Below are positions 1 through 12,300 of a DNA stretch of 64,000 nt, one piece after another. This DNA comes from Dipteronia dyeriana (lineage: Eukaryota > Streptophyta > Magnoliopsida > Sapindales > Sapindaceae): the NCBI GenBank assembly GCA_032871835.1, contig CM065297.1, forward strand, positions 92,215,052 through 92,279,051, written 5' to 3'. A program made the translations under genes and the position numbers. The first letter of the stretch is position 1; the number at the start of each line of letters is the position of its first letter. The notes below the pieces were generated by a model. The model saw only the letters and a list, made by a program, of their open reading frames with translations. It searched no databases and was not told the DNA's origin.

Positions 1-99
1 ACGACGAGCTGGTCGTCGGGCGTTCCCTCGGGAAAATAAGTCATTCTTGGTCAGCCTGGTGCATACTTCTACAGTCCCCCAATAAAAGAAATCGTAAGA

Positions 100-315
100 C
101 ATTCTATTTCATTCACGTGCTTAGATATTCTTTATGAACGATTTCTAATGGTGTTTTATGTGACGAATTGCAGAGGTAACTGTGATCCCCATACTTTGAG
201 ACTTATCTAGTACTTACTGGCGGGTCGAAGGCCTTTTGATTGGTAAGAGGACAACATGGGGATCATTCGGGAGAAAATGGTTGTGGAGATTTTTTCTAAC
301 TCCAGGCTCGCCTAG
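100..315 (+). pseudogene. C-terminal remnant of MULE-borne Ulp1-like cysteine protease
   Basis: Reading from about 148 in the frame of the tgt codon at 181-183 gives a run resembling the end of a plant transposon Ulp1 peptidase: an asparagine-cysteine pair at the place of the usual GDCG active-site cysteine loop, then HTLRLI, a stop at 208-210 where the family has glutamate (GAG to TAG), YLLAGRRPFDW, another stop at 244-246, then GIIREKMVVEIFSNS and a stop at 313-315. Ulp1 proteases remove SUMO-like modifiers. Two internal stops and loss of the surrounding glycines mean it is not functional. Its orientation converges on the minus-strand transposase. The assignment comes from motif memory and needs a profile search. 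Confidence 0.55.
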
Positions 316-525
316 TGATTGATTGTATAATACCAATTTTTATGTACACTGACATGTAATTAATTCATGAATATTAATTCATTAATTATTCATTCATTAA
401 TATTAATTCATTCATTATTCATTCATTAATATTAATTCATTCATTAATAAGTAATTATTGCAATTCCAAATTATTACAATCTGATACACTTCCAAAAGTT
501 TTCAATGTGATCAAAACTTTGTCAT

Positions 526-3317
526 TTATTCCCTATTATAGTCAATGTTAGGGCACGTTTGTTTGTTGTGTCCAATTGAATGACAGATGATACACTTGCG
601 GCGGTATTCATCGGGAACACCTCTGCTTTTACCTTCATTAATCATAGATGGATTAGGACATCTACTGGAATTATGCATTGGTTGTCCACATCTTCTATAG
701 GATTGTGTAGTTGTCCTCTTCGAAGACGAGACATGGCGACCCGCCATCGGGCGTACTACTTGTCTCCTGGAGTTTAGATTCAAAATCACCTTCTGAGCAA
801 TGTCAGATGGCACAACCCAAGTGGAAGGATGACTCACCTGTATAATAGGAACCGAGTACGCGTTAATAAGTGTCTGTCTCTTGTAGTAGTCCGCACACAA
901 AGTTGTGAAGTCCAAGTTCCGCTCTCTGTAAAAAACATTGAAAACGATCAGCTTCACCGAGTAAATGAACAGTCCGAACACAAAGTTGTCAAGTCCAAGT
1001 TTCAGTAATGTACCGTGCCACCGCAAGGGCGTGAGAACATGGAAAATGATCCATTTGAAATTTGTTGCAAGTACAAGTCTTCTGGGCTAAGTCAATAGTC
1101 CACTATTTTCTAGACCGTTTGACCGAGAAAATGTTCCAGTCTACAGGATTTACGGTCAAAAAACCACACTTCTCCACACTTTTTAAGAGAACAAGATGTG
1201 CTGCGTCGGTCAACTGATGACGCATGGTTTGTGCAGCTCTATAGCGATCGTGAAACCACCGTTGCATCATATTCCTAATGAACTCAGCCAGAGTCAACAT
1301 AGGCAGTTGGCGTGCAAATTTTAGGCATGAGTTTATGCATTCTGCAGCATTTGTCGTCATCATCCTGTACCTTTTTTTCGGGCAGTGTACACGGGACCAC
1401 TTGTGTGGACCGGTATCAATTACATAATCTTATGCATTATGGTGCAAGTTTCTTAACTCTTCCATATGCCGGTTATATTCAAACTCGATGTATGCGCGGG
1501 CTGCTTTGTTCATTATTGCGGCAACATTCTTCCTATGAAATCGCTTCTTAATATTTTCAGCAAAGTGCCATCAACATATGGTATGGGTGGAATAAGGGAA
1601 CACTTTAGAAATCCCTACTTCAATGCTTACATGCCTATCAGAAGTGAAAACTAGCTCATCAATATGACCTAGGGCACCCTTCAAGCAATCCAAAAACCAT
1701 TCCCATGAAAGGTTGTTTTCTGAGTCGCCGTACCCAAAAGCAATTGGATACACATGTTCGTTCTCATCTTGTGTTGTTGCAACAAACATTGTACCCTGTA
1801 ATCGTCCCTTCAAATGGGTACCATTAACGGCAATAACTGGACACATACACGTCCGGAATCCTCTAAGTGAGGCACCAATCGACATGAAGAAGTACATAAA
1901 TTTACCATCTTCGTCGCACTGTAAGTCAGTGATTGTGCATGGGTTTTGTTGTTCCAAAGCGTAACCAAATGATGGAAGCAGTTGGATGGTTTCCTCATGC
2001 GTTCCATATGTCAGTGACAACGTATAATCGAGGGCGGCGTGTGCCTTACTGTACATGATTTGGATTCCATACATTGATTTCATGTTGGCGATTATGTCCT
2101 TCGGACGCATTAGTCGACCATCTTGTTGTTGAAGTCTAGATGCAATAACTTCTCCAATTATGACTACACTAGCTTGTCGGTGGCGACAATGAATTTCCTC
2201 TAACGGACAAGTGTGTTCGTTGACAAAACTTCTTACTTGAAAGTATGTGCCTTCATCTCTCCTCACCGCTCTTAACTTCCACGTACAATTTCCCATCAAA
2301 CAAACTAGATGTAATGTTGTCTTATTGGACCTTTTCACATTCCAATCGAAGTTCTGCCGCATTGCAAAATGGCATACTAGTCTCTTCAAATCCTTTTTCG
2401 TTGGAAAAAATTAGTCTCTATATATCATGCTTATAGTTCCATCTTCAACCAAGTTCCATCTTCAACCAAGTTTCTGCTTCCATCAATACCAAACGAGTAT
2501 GATTCTGCTCCTGGAATAACCCATGTTGTGGCATTATCAGAATCATCTGGAGTTACATTAGCCTCTCATCAGAGGTCCCAGCTATATCTGGTGCACTGTA
2601 ACTAAATCTGTGTACATGTCTTACACGTCTTTCCGTTTTGACAGGTTCTGCATCATCCTGATTGTCCTCTACATTTTCTACATAATTGAAATTGCCTTCA
2701 TTATCCACCTCATGATTCACCCCAACATTCAGTGATGTATTATACTCATTGTTGATATCATTGTAGATCTCATTGTATAGGTGGTTGTATTGTCAACCAT
2801 TCATCTCAATTTGACAACCAAATACATCGTCGAATTGAGGTCCCGATCTATTATCATGGGCGGCTACTTCCGGTGGGACAGCACATATGTTTTCCCGACC
2901 ATCAATCCCACATTTTTTTGTGAACAACTGGTTGCTTCCGCTTAACGATCGAAATTGTTAGGTGTTATCACGATCAGGGATATATTCACCAATGACACCT
3001 CCTGCTGGCCTATCGATTAGACTAACACATACTTGAGGGATCAACCTATCTTCCCCTAGCATAAACTGAACTTCATCATTGTTTCTTATAAATGTACGAC
3101 ATGTAGTCCTATGAACAATTGATAGAGACTGTAGCTCAACACTGTATTTGTTCTCATCAAACTTCACAATGGTTTGCACGATCGACACCAGTTCGTCGTA
3201 ACTCAAATTCTTTGACACATACAAACATTTGTTATCGGAACCTAAATACCTCTGATTCCCGTCTGGTCATTGCTCACATCGGGCGTTGTAAGATATGACT
3301 ATTCTCACCCTATCCAT
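526..3317 (-). pseudogene. MULE (MuDR-like) transposase, degraded
   Basis: Reading on the minus strand from an ATG at 3317 there is an N-terminal PB1-like domain (3317-2958, with an in-frame stop near 3270 and core YVSKNLSYDELVSIVQTIV), a variable linker with breaks (2950-2400), then the MULE transposase domain (2389-1571, 272 codons). This shows the family features CPVIAVNGTHLKGRLQGTMF, AFGYGDSENNLSWEWFLDCL and a TSDRHVSI block. The aspartate normally found in VDGTHLKG is asparagine here (codon at 1823-1825). After a frame break, 1363-1103 carries NAAECINSCLKFARQLPML, and 1026-526 holds the SWIM-like region and two zinc-knuckle-like cysteine clusters (RRCGQPMHNSSRC and CIICHSIGHNKQTC). Full transposases of this type usually span 700-900 residues; this one is split into at least four frames. 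Role in life: cut-and-paste DNA transposition. Confidence 0.85.
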
Positions 3318-3424
3318 TGTCCTGTCAAAACCAACATCATAAACCATTAATAAGAAAAAAAATATTTCATATTAAATTTACAATTATAAATGATTAAACA
3401 AAAACCAAAAGTGTAAGATATGAA

Positions 3425-3945
3425 GTTTTTTTTTTAACTGATCGAGTTTTTTTTGTACATGGTCGAGCCGTTTTTGTACATTATCGAGCTTTTTCTAATG
3501 GGATCGAGTTTTTTTTATTCAAGACCGAGCTCTTTTTCTACATAATCGACTTTTTTTATATATGACTCGAGCTTTTTTAAAATATGGCTCGACCTTTTTA
3601 TTTTACGGATCAAACTTTTTTTTTAGGAATCCAGCTTTTTTGTTAGGGATCGAGTTTTTTTTGGGCTGGATCGAGCTTTTTCGATGAGAGATCTAGCTAT
3701 TTGTGTGAGGGGTCGAGCTATTTGTGTGAGGGATCGAGTTTTTTTTTGTTAAGGATCGAGCTTTTTTTTACGGATCGAGCTTTTTTTCTGATGGATCGAG
3801 CATTTTTTCGAGGGATCGAGCTTTTCTTTTTACTTATCAAACATCTATTTTTTGGATCGAGCTTTTTTAGAATTTGATCGAACTTTTTTTCAAATGTTTT
3901 GAGCTTTTTTACAAATGTTTTGAGGTTTTTTTAAAAGCTTTCCAG
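3425..3945. repeat. Interspersed GATCGAG + T-tract array in MULE copy 1
   Basis: About two dozen degenerate units of roughly 18-25 bp, each a CGAG core (best form GATCGAGC) followed by a run of 5-9 T and a variable spacer. The array lies between the transposase start and the terminal inverted repeat. The same array, in mirrored orientation, sits at 41035-41360 and 42810-43280 in copy 2. It has no reading frame and differs from a microsatellite because spacers vary in sequence and length. Confidence 0.8.
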
Positions 3946-4234
3946 CTTTTATGCTCAAGATTATAAACTTGTTTGCACCACTACAACTCAACTCGGCCAA
4001 ATATACATACAAAAAAATATGCATTCATGTTCATTCATTCTTTTTAAAAAGTTTACAACTTCAGGACATAAATATACAAAAATTGAGACAACATGTTCAT
4101 ACAGTGTTATACCACACAGAAATACAATACAAACTGAAAATGAAGATCAGAAATATTAATTTACCTTCTTGTGCAATAACTGGAATGAAGCTCGTTTTCT
4201 GAAGATAAAATGGAGTAGGTGATTGATTGTCATA

Positions 4235-4380
4235 CAACTTTTTTGGACAACAGCTTTTAAAGAAAAAAAATCGATTATTTAAGGACAATTTCGGTAGCTC
4301 ACCATAATAGGTGCCTTTTAAACTCAACTTATTATAATTATGACATCACTGTAAGGGACAAAAAAAAGTGACATTTATCA
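4235..4380 (-). repeat. Terminal inverted repeat of MULE copy 1 (right end)
   Basis: The reverse complement of this stretch aligns with 40655-40790 over more than 100 bp with few gaps and, more weakly, with the reverse complement of 43570-43665. It therefore marks the outer end of copy 1. Confidence 0.65.
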
Positions 4381-4382
4381 CC

Positions 4383-5816
4383 ATTTCTGCTTTTTAAAAA
4401 CAAGTGAAAACAAAAAAAATCTCTCCTTAAACGTATATGAGTTAAATTATTGGAAACAACTAATTGGTGTTCTAAGTGTTTTTACACTTTATTTCCCAAT
4501 TTTCCATGTTCATTAAATTATGTATATTAGAGTATCTCCGATATAAAAATTGTTTGCATATGAATTATTGTTAATAAGACGACAATGTCAAGAAACTTGT
4601 TTCATATGTGGTATAAATATGGACTTAATAGACGATCAACTTAAAAATTTGTATCCAGTGTTTATGTTTAAAACACATTTTGTTTTAATGACATGTCCAA
4701 TTTTATTTACTATTTTTATTTTATTTTATTTTCTTACTAAAAATAGATGAAAAATTAATGTCAATTTTAAATGTTTACTGAGTCAACCTAAAAAGGGTTG
4801 TGCAACAGACCGTCTAAAGATGGACGATCGTATTGATAATGTCTGATTTTTTTTTACCACGTCAACTTGAGGTTGAATATGCACGGTTGTATTGGAGAAA
4901 TATTTGTTAAAAAAATATCTATTAATCTTACGTGATATCTTTTTTTTTTCGTAAGTCGTGCTTGCATTGAAGATGCTTTTATTTCAATTATATATATTAT
5001 TTAAAATTGATTAAAGCTATAAAAAGTAACATGTATACTTAAATTATCAATAGCCATCAACATTTTATAAGATGAGGTTGTCTTAGTGGTATGCCTTTCA
5101 TTCCCACACCATGATAAAGATCCGGGTCTCACCATCTCCCCCACCCCAACCCCACCCCCACCCCCACCCCCACCCCCACCCCCAACCCCAAATTATTGTT
5201 AGATTTCATATATATATATATATATAAAATAATTAATTTGAAATAAATAAACAATTCCAAAAATTAATCCAAAAATCAAATCAAATATTTATTCTTATCA
5301 CATATACAAATTATGGAATGATGTTGTAAATGATATGAGAAATATTTTTTCAAAACTATTTCACTAGATGCATATTACAATATTATTTTCTTTTCAAAAT
5401 ACTGTTTTCAGTTATTCTACCATATGCGTTTTCAATGTTTTTAGCTTATGAAAATATGAACATCAATTATTCGTTTAAAATTAAAAAAATTAAAAATTAA
5501 AAAACAGAAAACAAAAACATTACCGAACATGTCCTAAACAATCTTGAATTAAGGATGAACACTAAATAGGGATTAAAAAGTAAAACTGAATGATACGTTT
5601 GTTTGTTATTTTTCCTACATTAGTTGTAACATTTTTTTTATATAAATATAATTATTTGAATACAATTAATTTTACATTTATACTTTGTTTACTGTTTATT
5701 GTTATATGTTTTCATTTAATATTCTTAGAAAATATGTTATCTTTGTAATATAGTTTTAGAAAGAAATATATTAAATGCAATTAGTGAAAAATTATGATTT
5801 TTTGCTTTTTATTTTT
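4383..5816. other. Intergenic, AT-rich; pyrimidine/CCCCA microsatellite
   Basis: No gene is seen. There is a (CCCCA)n-like tract at about 5137-5190 and a (TA)n tract at about 5210-5226; the rest is AT-rich sequence with short unsupported reading frames. Confidence 0.6.
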
Positions 5817-6041
5817 GAGTAATGCTAAACATCCCACTTACAATCGCACTATTTTCAACCCAACGTATGTGACAAGTGATGTGTCACTTGATGAGTGGAT
5901 ACATATTAATTGTAATTTATTTCACTTACTCATGTATCCACTCAACAATTAATGCGTATCTATTCATCAAATAACAACTCAACTGACACATGTGTTAGGA
6001 TGAAAATGATGAGATTATAGGTGAGATGTGTAACATTACTC
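5817..6041. mobile_element. 225-bp MITE with ~45-bp imperfect TIRs
   Basis: The left end GAGTAATGCTAAACATCCCA and the reverse complement of the right end (GAGTAATGTTACACATCTCA) match over about 45 bp with few mismatches. Flanks are TTTATTTTT (5808-5816) and TTTATTTTA (6042-6050), an 8-of-9 target duplication fitting a Mutator-type or other 8-9-bp-TSD MITE. It has no coding capacity. Its right end lies about 320 bp upstream of the POLD1 start codon. Confidence 0.7.
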
Positions 6042-6240
6042 TTTATTTTATTTATTTTATTTTTTAAGTTGTTAGAACGCTTACGCAAAACAAACAAACC
6101 AACATTCATATGTATAATCAATTTTATCAAAAGGGTGTTTGTGAAATTATGAAATCAGCACTAATATCAGGGATGTTTATGCAAGTTTCCCCAAAATTTA
6201 CTAATAGGGTGATACTGATACTCGTGTGTCGCGTGCCCTG

Positions 6241-6246
6241 CACGTG
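6241..6246 (+). promoter_or_regulatory. G-box (CACGTG) upstream of POLD1
   Basis: A CACGTG hexamer lies 118 bp upstream of the POLD1 ATG. G-boxes bind bZIP/bHLH factors in plants. Use of this one is inferred from position only. Confidence 0.35.
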
Positions 6247-6285
6247 AAAAAAACCTGCCTATAGGCTATAGAACCCCCTTAAAAC

Positions 6286-6294
6286 TGGCGGGAA
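6286..6294 (+). promoter_or_regulatory. E2F-type site in POLD1 promoter
   Basis: The sequence TGGCGGGAA matches the core of the E2F/DP consensus and lies 70 bp upstream of the POLD1 ATG. E2F sites of this form control S-phase genes in plants, so the site fits a replicative polymerase gene. No strong TATA box is seen; CTATAGGCTATAGA at about 6258-6272 is the nearest candidate. Confidence 0.6.
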
Positions 6295-6363
6295 TTTCAT
6301 TCTTCTGAGTTTCCAAAATCCCTCCCATTTCTGTCTTTCAGTCCCCTCAACACTATCACAACA

Positions 6364-9300
6364 ATGAGCAACAACGGCAGCGCAAGAAAACGGCAGCTAC
6401 CGCCGACCAAGTCGCAGCAACCTACGCCGTCCAAAGTGCAAGCGCTCGGAGAGGAGGAGTTCTTCGACGAGGACGTCTTCCTCGATGAAACCCTCATTCC
6501 CGAGAACGATGAATCCCTCATTCTCCGCGATATCGAGGAACGTCAAGCCCTAGCTTCTTGCCTCTCCCAGTGGGCCCGCCCTCCTCTCTCCCCCGCCTAC
6601 GTGTCCCAAACGCAAAGCATCAGTGAGTGACTGACTCTATTTCGGTACTGGAATTTTAGGGTTTTTGTTTTACGGAGATTTTTTTTTTTTTTTCCATATT
6701 TTTTGGTTTCTATTGCGTTTAGTTTTCCAGCAATTGGATATTGATTATGTTATCGGAGACTCTCATAGAGAATTGTTGCCTAATTCGTTTGGGCCTGCTG
6801 CTATCATTCGAATTTTCGGTGTCACAAGAGAAGGTTGGTTTTTTATATTTTTAGCGGAAGGTGCTTGAAAAAATTATCTTGCTAAGTGAATGTAATTAAT
6901 TGCTTTATTGGAATTATTAGGACATAGTGTTTGCTGCAATGCTCATGGGTTCGAGCCATATTTCTACATCAGCTGCCTGCCAGGAATGGGCCCAGATGAT
7001 ATCTCTCGTCTTCATAAAATTCTCGAGGTATTTGGTTTTACCAGCTGACAATATTTTATATTTGATCTATATCGTGTAACTATACTTGTTTTTTTGGTGC
7101 TGCTTTAGGTGCGGATGCGGGAGTCGAACAAGAACAGTAAGGTACCCCAATTTGTTCGACGTATCGAAATGGTGCAGAAAAGAAGTATTATGTATTACCA
7201 GCAACAAAAGTCTCAACCTTTTCTCAAGATTGTGGTTGCCTTGCCAACAATGGTGGCCAGTTGTCGTGGTATATTTCCTATTTCTTAATTTCTTGATTGA
7301 TTATTGCATTCATCATGGATTCCCTGATAATTTATTGTCGTTATTTTAATTTCTTCCCTTTTCATGTAATATTAAACCTTTTCAACTGCTATTGACTTTG
7401 GTTTACATGCAAACATTATGTTAAAAGCTGATTCATGCAATTAAGATGAAATGTGCTTACTTATATTCTCGTTTATTGAAACTCATTCTTGTTAGTAATT
7501 TTAATAGTTTAATGATTTCTTGTTAAACCGATTTTACTATTGGCAGGAATTCTTGATAGAGGCATACAAATTGATGGCTTTGGTATGAAGAGCTTCGTGA
7601 CATATGAAAGCAATGTTCTCTTTGCTCTACGTTTCATGATTGATTGCAACATTGTTGGAGGAAACTGGATCGAAGTGCCTGTTGGAAAGTATAGGAAGAC
7701 AACAAAGCTTTTGTCCTATTGCCAATTGGAGTTTGATTGCTTGTATCCTCATAATAAGAGTCAAGTCTTTATTGGATAAGTGTTCATTTTCTTTTCTCGT
7801 GTAGCAGATTGTTTCTTTAATTATTCTTAGGTATTCAGAATTGGTTAGCCACTGCCTTGAAGGTGAATTCTCGAAAATGGCTCCATTTCGTATATTGAGT
7901 TTTGACATTGAGTGTGCTGGTCGTAAAGGTCATTTTCCTGAGCCTACCCATGATCCTGTTATCCAGGTACTGTTTGTGTTTTTTTGTTATCACACTGATA
8001 ATTTAAGTGAAGCTATCTAGTTGCAGTATAGTAGTCATTTTATGTTACTGTTTCTGATGATTTTTTTTTTTTTTTTAAATTCTTTCTAGGTGGCTAATAT
8101 AGTTACTTTGCAAGGAGAAAACCAGCCATTTATCCGGAATGTCATGACCCTTAATTCATGCTCTCCAATCGTTGGTGTAGATGTGATGTCTTTTGATACA
8201 GAAAGAGAAGTGTTGCTAGCTTGGAGGGTATTGATATTATTTTTACAGAATTCTCCTACATGAATGCTTTTAGAATAAATTGTTAGTATTTAAATACAAT
8301 AATTATTTTTTGTTAATTATTTGGTTATTAGTGGTATTTATTGCTTGCTTGAAAAGGAATAAGGAGTGAACCGGTTCTCCTTAAAGGAAACAAACATAAA
8401 AAATGGAAAACAGAAGAAGCAGCAGAAGAAGAGTGAACTAGCTTAATCATTGAAATATACCTCTATTTTTATTTTCAATAATTCTTAAATTAATTTGCTA
8501 TTGATTGGGCTCTTCTTTCTCTAATAATAAGCTTGAACTCACACCATCAAACCATCTCGCGTAGTGATAATGAACAAAAAGATATGTAGATTCCTATGAT
8601 AATTTGGACCATTATTGCATGAAGAATGCAATTCAGTCTCATGTAGACCTATCTTCCTTTGTATGTAATATTTTTTCTAACTAGCAGGTTTTGCTTGCAG
8701 GATCTTATCCGTGAAGTGGACCCTGATATTATAATTGGATATAATATCTGCAAGTTTGATTTGCCATATCTTATTGAGGTAAATGAAATATTCAGGCTCC
8801 CCTGTAAGTACTGCATTTTATTGTAAAAGTTCCCTGTTGTCCTTTTCTACTTTATTCTACCTTATCTTTTTTCTCTCCCTGTTTCATGTCTATCTGAGTG
8901 AAAACTACTACTTGTTTGTAGAGAGCTCAAACCTTGGGAATTGCAGAATTTCCTATGCTGGGCCGCATTAGGAACAGCAGGGTTCGGGTTAAAGATGCGA
9001 CTTTTTCTTCAAGGTCTGTATCATGGATTACTGTTTCTGCTAATGTTTTCTTTTAATTTGATATACTATGTTTTCTGCTGAGGTGGCTCTGATTACTTTA
9101 AATTTGACTTAATGCATTGGGATGGTTAGTGAAAATTGTTTTGACCTCATAAATACTCGTTTAATATCATCTATGGTCGCATGTCTTTGATGAATGTTAT
9201 ATATTTGTTTGTATAATATCATCTATGGTCGCATCCCTTTGATGAATGTATTATATTTATTTATGCATACAACATTTTTGTGTCCCTGTGTAACATTATT

Positions 9301-12300
9301 TAATAGAATACTGGGAATGTTTGGCACGATCTCCAATAATAGAAACAAGTACATGATATTATCAAAATTGTCATTAATTATTGACTTTTAAACTGCTTTT
9401 TCTATTTTTTTTATTTTTATTTTTATTTTTTTAAGTGTAATATGCGATAACATGCATAGATACATAATCAAGAGAAGTTATTGTTTTTGCATGATACATC
9501 ATAGGCATATTAATCTGATACTTTTTATCCAAATTATCATTCGCTTGTAAATCTTGTTTGTTATTGCAGACAATATGGAACAAGGGAAAGTAAAGAAGTT
9601 ACTGTGGAAGGGAGAGTTCAATTTGATTTGCTGCAGGTTTTGTACTAAGGGCTTGTTGCTTAAATGGCTTTTCCCCTTTTCAATAAGATGTAAATGAGTC
9701 TACAATTAGTGATTTCTTGTCTTCTTTCTTTATAGGCAATGCTGCGAGATTATAAATTAAGTTCTTATTCGCTGAATTCTGTTTCAGCACATTTTCTTTC
9801 TGAACAGGTAACATTCAGGATTTTTTTGCTTTCTAGATTATATGATTTATATATAGACAGAAATCAAGGTGAAATGTGTACAACCATTTGATTAGTTCTG
9901 GCCATTGTGCTTTCCTTGTCCTACATTCCTACCTCCATTCATTTTCTCAGCTGTTTTCTAACGAATGAGTACAGTTAAGTATTTTTCCTTGCTTTTTTTT
10001 TCTTGTTAATCATCTCCACTTCTAGTATCTGCTCTGCTAGACATTTTACTTCTTATATGCTTAATGAAGATTGAATTGATATTTTTCAAAAAAAAAAAGA
10101 AGATTGAATTGATATGGACTGCTTCTTATTGTATCTAATTGTTTAAATACCCATTAACTACCTTGTTTCATTGTTTTATAGGTTTATTAGGCCCATTAAC
10201 TACCTTGTTTCATTGTTTTATAGGTTTATTTATTATGATTCTAGTTATTTTATCATTTTTCCTTGTTTGTATTTTCCATGAGCCTGTAATAATTTTTTGT
10301 GAAACATTTGCATAGTTCTTGTAAGTAATTCCTCCATGGCTCCATGTACTATGTGATGTTACGGACTTATGGTTGATGTTGATGTTGATATTGCTGATAC
10401 CATTCTTTGTTACGCAGAAAGAGGATGTCCACCATTCAATAATATCCGACCTTCAAAACGGAAATTCAGAAACGAGAAGGCGGCTTGCTGTATATTGTTT
10501 GAAGGTGTGTATTTTAGACCCAGTGTGTCTTGAATTGCTCTTTCTTCTCACCTTTTTATACTTATCCTCTTGTGGTTTACTAGGGTGTCACATATATGGG
10601 ATATGCTAGCTACAAATAAATGAATAATTAATTGTATTTGTATATAATATTGCAAACTATATAAAGTGACTGAAAGGTTGACTCTGTTCGAGTCCAAATC
10701 ATGGATTATGCCCTTTCATAAATTGTAAGTAAAATGCTCATCACCTATTAGGTATTTAGGTTTCCTAAGGATTTTTGCATTGCAGGCTTGGAATTGGTTT
10801 ATTTGTCTTCTCACCGACAGTTTTTGGTAATTATAGAATTTTAATTATCAACATGATTTAGTGCATATACTAAGCAATATATACCATAATTAATTTGGGC
10901 TAAGCCAGCTGAAAATAATTAATCTTGTAGAACATTTTTAACAGTATAAAGTGACTGAAAGATTGACTCTGTTTGAGTCCAACTTATGGAACATGGATTA
11001 TGCTAGCCTCTCATAAATTTTAAGCAAAACGCTTATTACCTATTAGGTTTACTAAAAAGACTTTCTGCATTGCAGGCTTGGAATAGGTTTTTATTTTTTG
11101 GCTTCTCACCCACAGTTTTTGGTAATTATAGAATTTTAATCATTAATGTTGTTTAGTGCATATGCAAGGCAATAAATACCATAACTAATTTGGATGTTGG
11201 ATAACTCTCTAACTTTCATTGTTAAATCTTACTTCATTTTATTGAGTGGTGATTCTCTCCCCTTTTTTGATTATACATATTTAACATGGTGGGTGCTAAG
11301 TAACCACAAGAGCCAAACGCTTAACTTTGTACATTGGATTCAAACAATAGTATTAAGTTCTAGCTGAAGACTAAAGTCCCATCCAAAGTGAAACTTTTAG
11401 CTTGGCCAGTAGCTTTATGGAAAGTCAGCCCTTATGACCAAAACAGGCTTGGTAATACTTTATTGTGACAAGGGTGCATCATGTGTAAGGTTAGAATCTA
11501 TAGACCGCCTCTTTTTGAATTGCTTTAGCTTGGCAGCTTTGGAATAAACTATTTCATGCCTCCAAACCTTGTTGGGCAGAACCTTCTTCCTGCAGCAAGG
11601 CTATTTCTGTAAAGAGAGCATTCAATGGAGGAAATGTACGAGTCTTATGAGACTTTGCTAGGATGACTACCTTCTAGGTTATTTGGAAGGAGAAAATTAT
11701 TAGAATCCTTAATGATCGGAAAGGGAATGGTATGGAGAATTTATGAGACAGTTTGCAAAGTTCTGATGACATGGTAGTGAATCCTTTCAAGAGGTTGACG
11801 AACTGACTTGATAGAGACGCCAACCAATCGATTGATAAAGTGCTAATAAAACGGCTTGGCAAATTATCGACGAAATGGCTTGACATAGGGGCCTACAAAG
11901 AAACTTGATAAGTAGCCCATGAAACGACTTGACAAAGTTTTTAAAATTTTTATAAGCGGAATGTCGAGCACGCGGAATTGGGGCCCTAAGAAAAAGACTC
12001 TTGTAACCATCTCTCTCAATAGCTTTATGTGGAGCATGCAAAATTTTTGACTTTTTATAGGTGTGCGGTGTGCTGTCGTAACCGTAGACGACGACCCATA
12101 TGAGATATTTCTAAAGGTTGTGTTTATGAGAAGTATCAGTACTCTGATACCATGTTAACACTAAAGAGATGGGGGAAGAGTGAAATGAATTGTGTTTATT
12201 ATTCGGCCAGGGTACATAAATTTATAGTGCTAGGCCTAGAAGAAGAGAAAAAGAGTAGAATCAATTTCCAATTAATACTCAATCAATTACTTAGCTAATT

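Larger units (their letters stand above)
1..4382. mobile_element. Decayed Mutator-like element (KI-MULE type), copy 1, left end outside window
   Basis: This element carries two convergent gene remnants, an Ulp1 protease end on + (about 148-315) and a MULE transposase on - (3317-526), the layout known for Kaonashi-type MULEs. The right terminus is recognised by comparison: the reverse complement of about 4235-4380 matches the left end of a second copy at 40655-40790, sharing blocks such as TTTAAAAGRCACMTATTATG and CTACCGAAATT followed by AATAATCGATT. Between terminus and transposase lies an array of CGAG/T-tract repeats (3425-3945), also present in copy 2. The left terminus and target duplication lie before base 1. 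Frame breaks and stops in both genes show it is dead. Family assignment rests on protein motifs; exact ends are uncertain. Confidence 0.75.

Noticed and set aside
3425..3945. CRISPR-like spaced repeat array
   Set aside because: Units are degenerate, core is only 6-8 bp plus a T tract, spacers vary in length, no cas genes, and context is a plant transposon.
6297..6521. Minus-strand 74-codon open frame over POLD1 exon 1
   Set aside because: Shadow of the POLD1 coding exon; no independent support.
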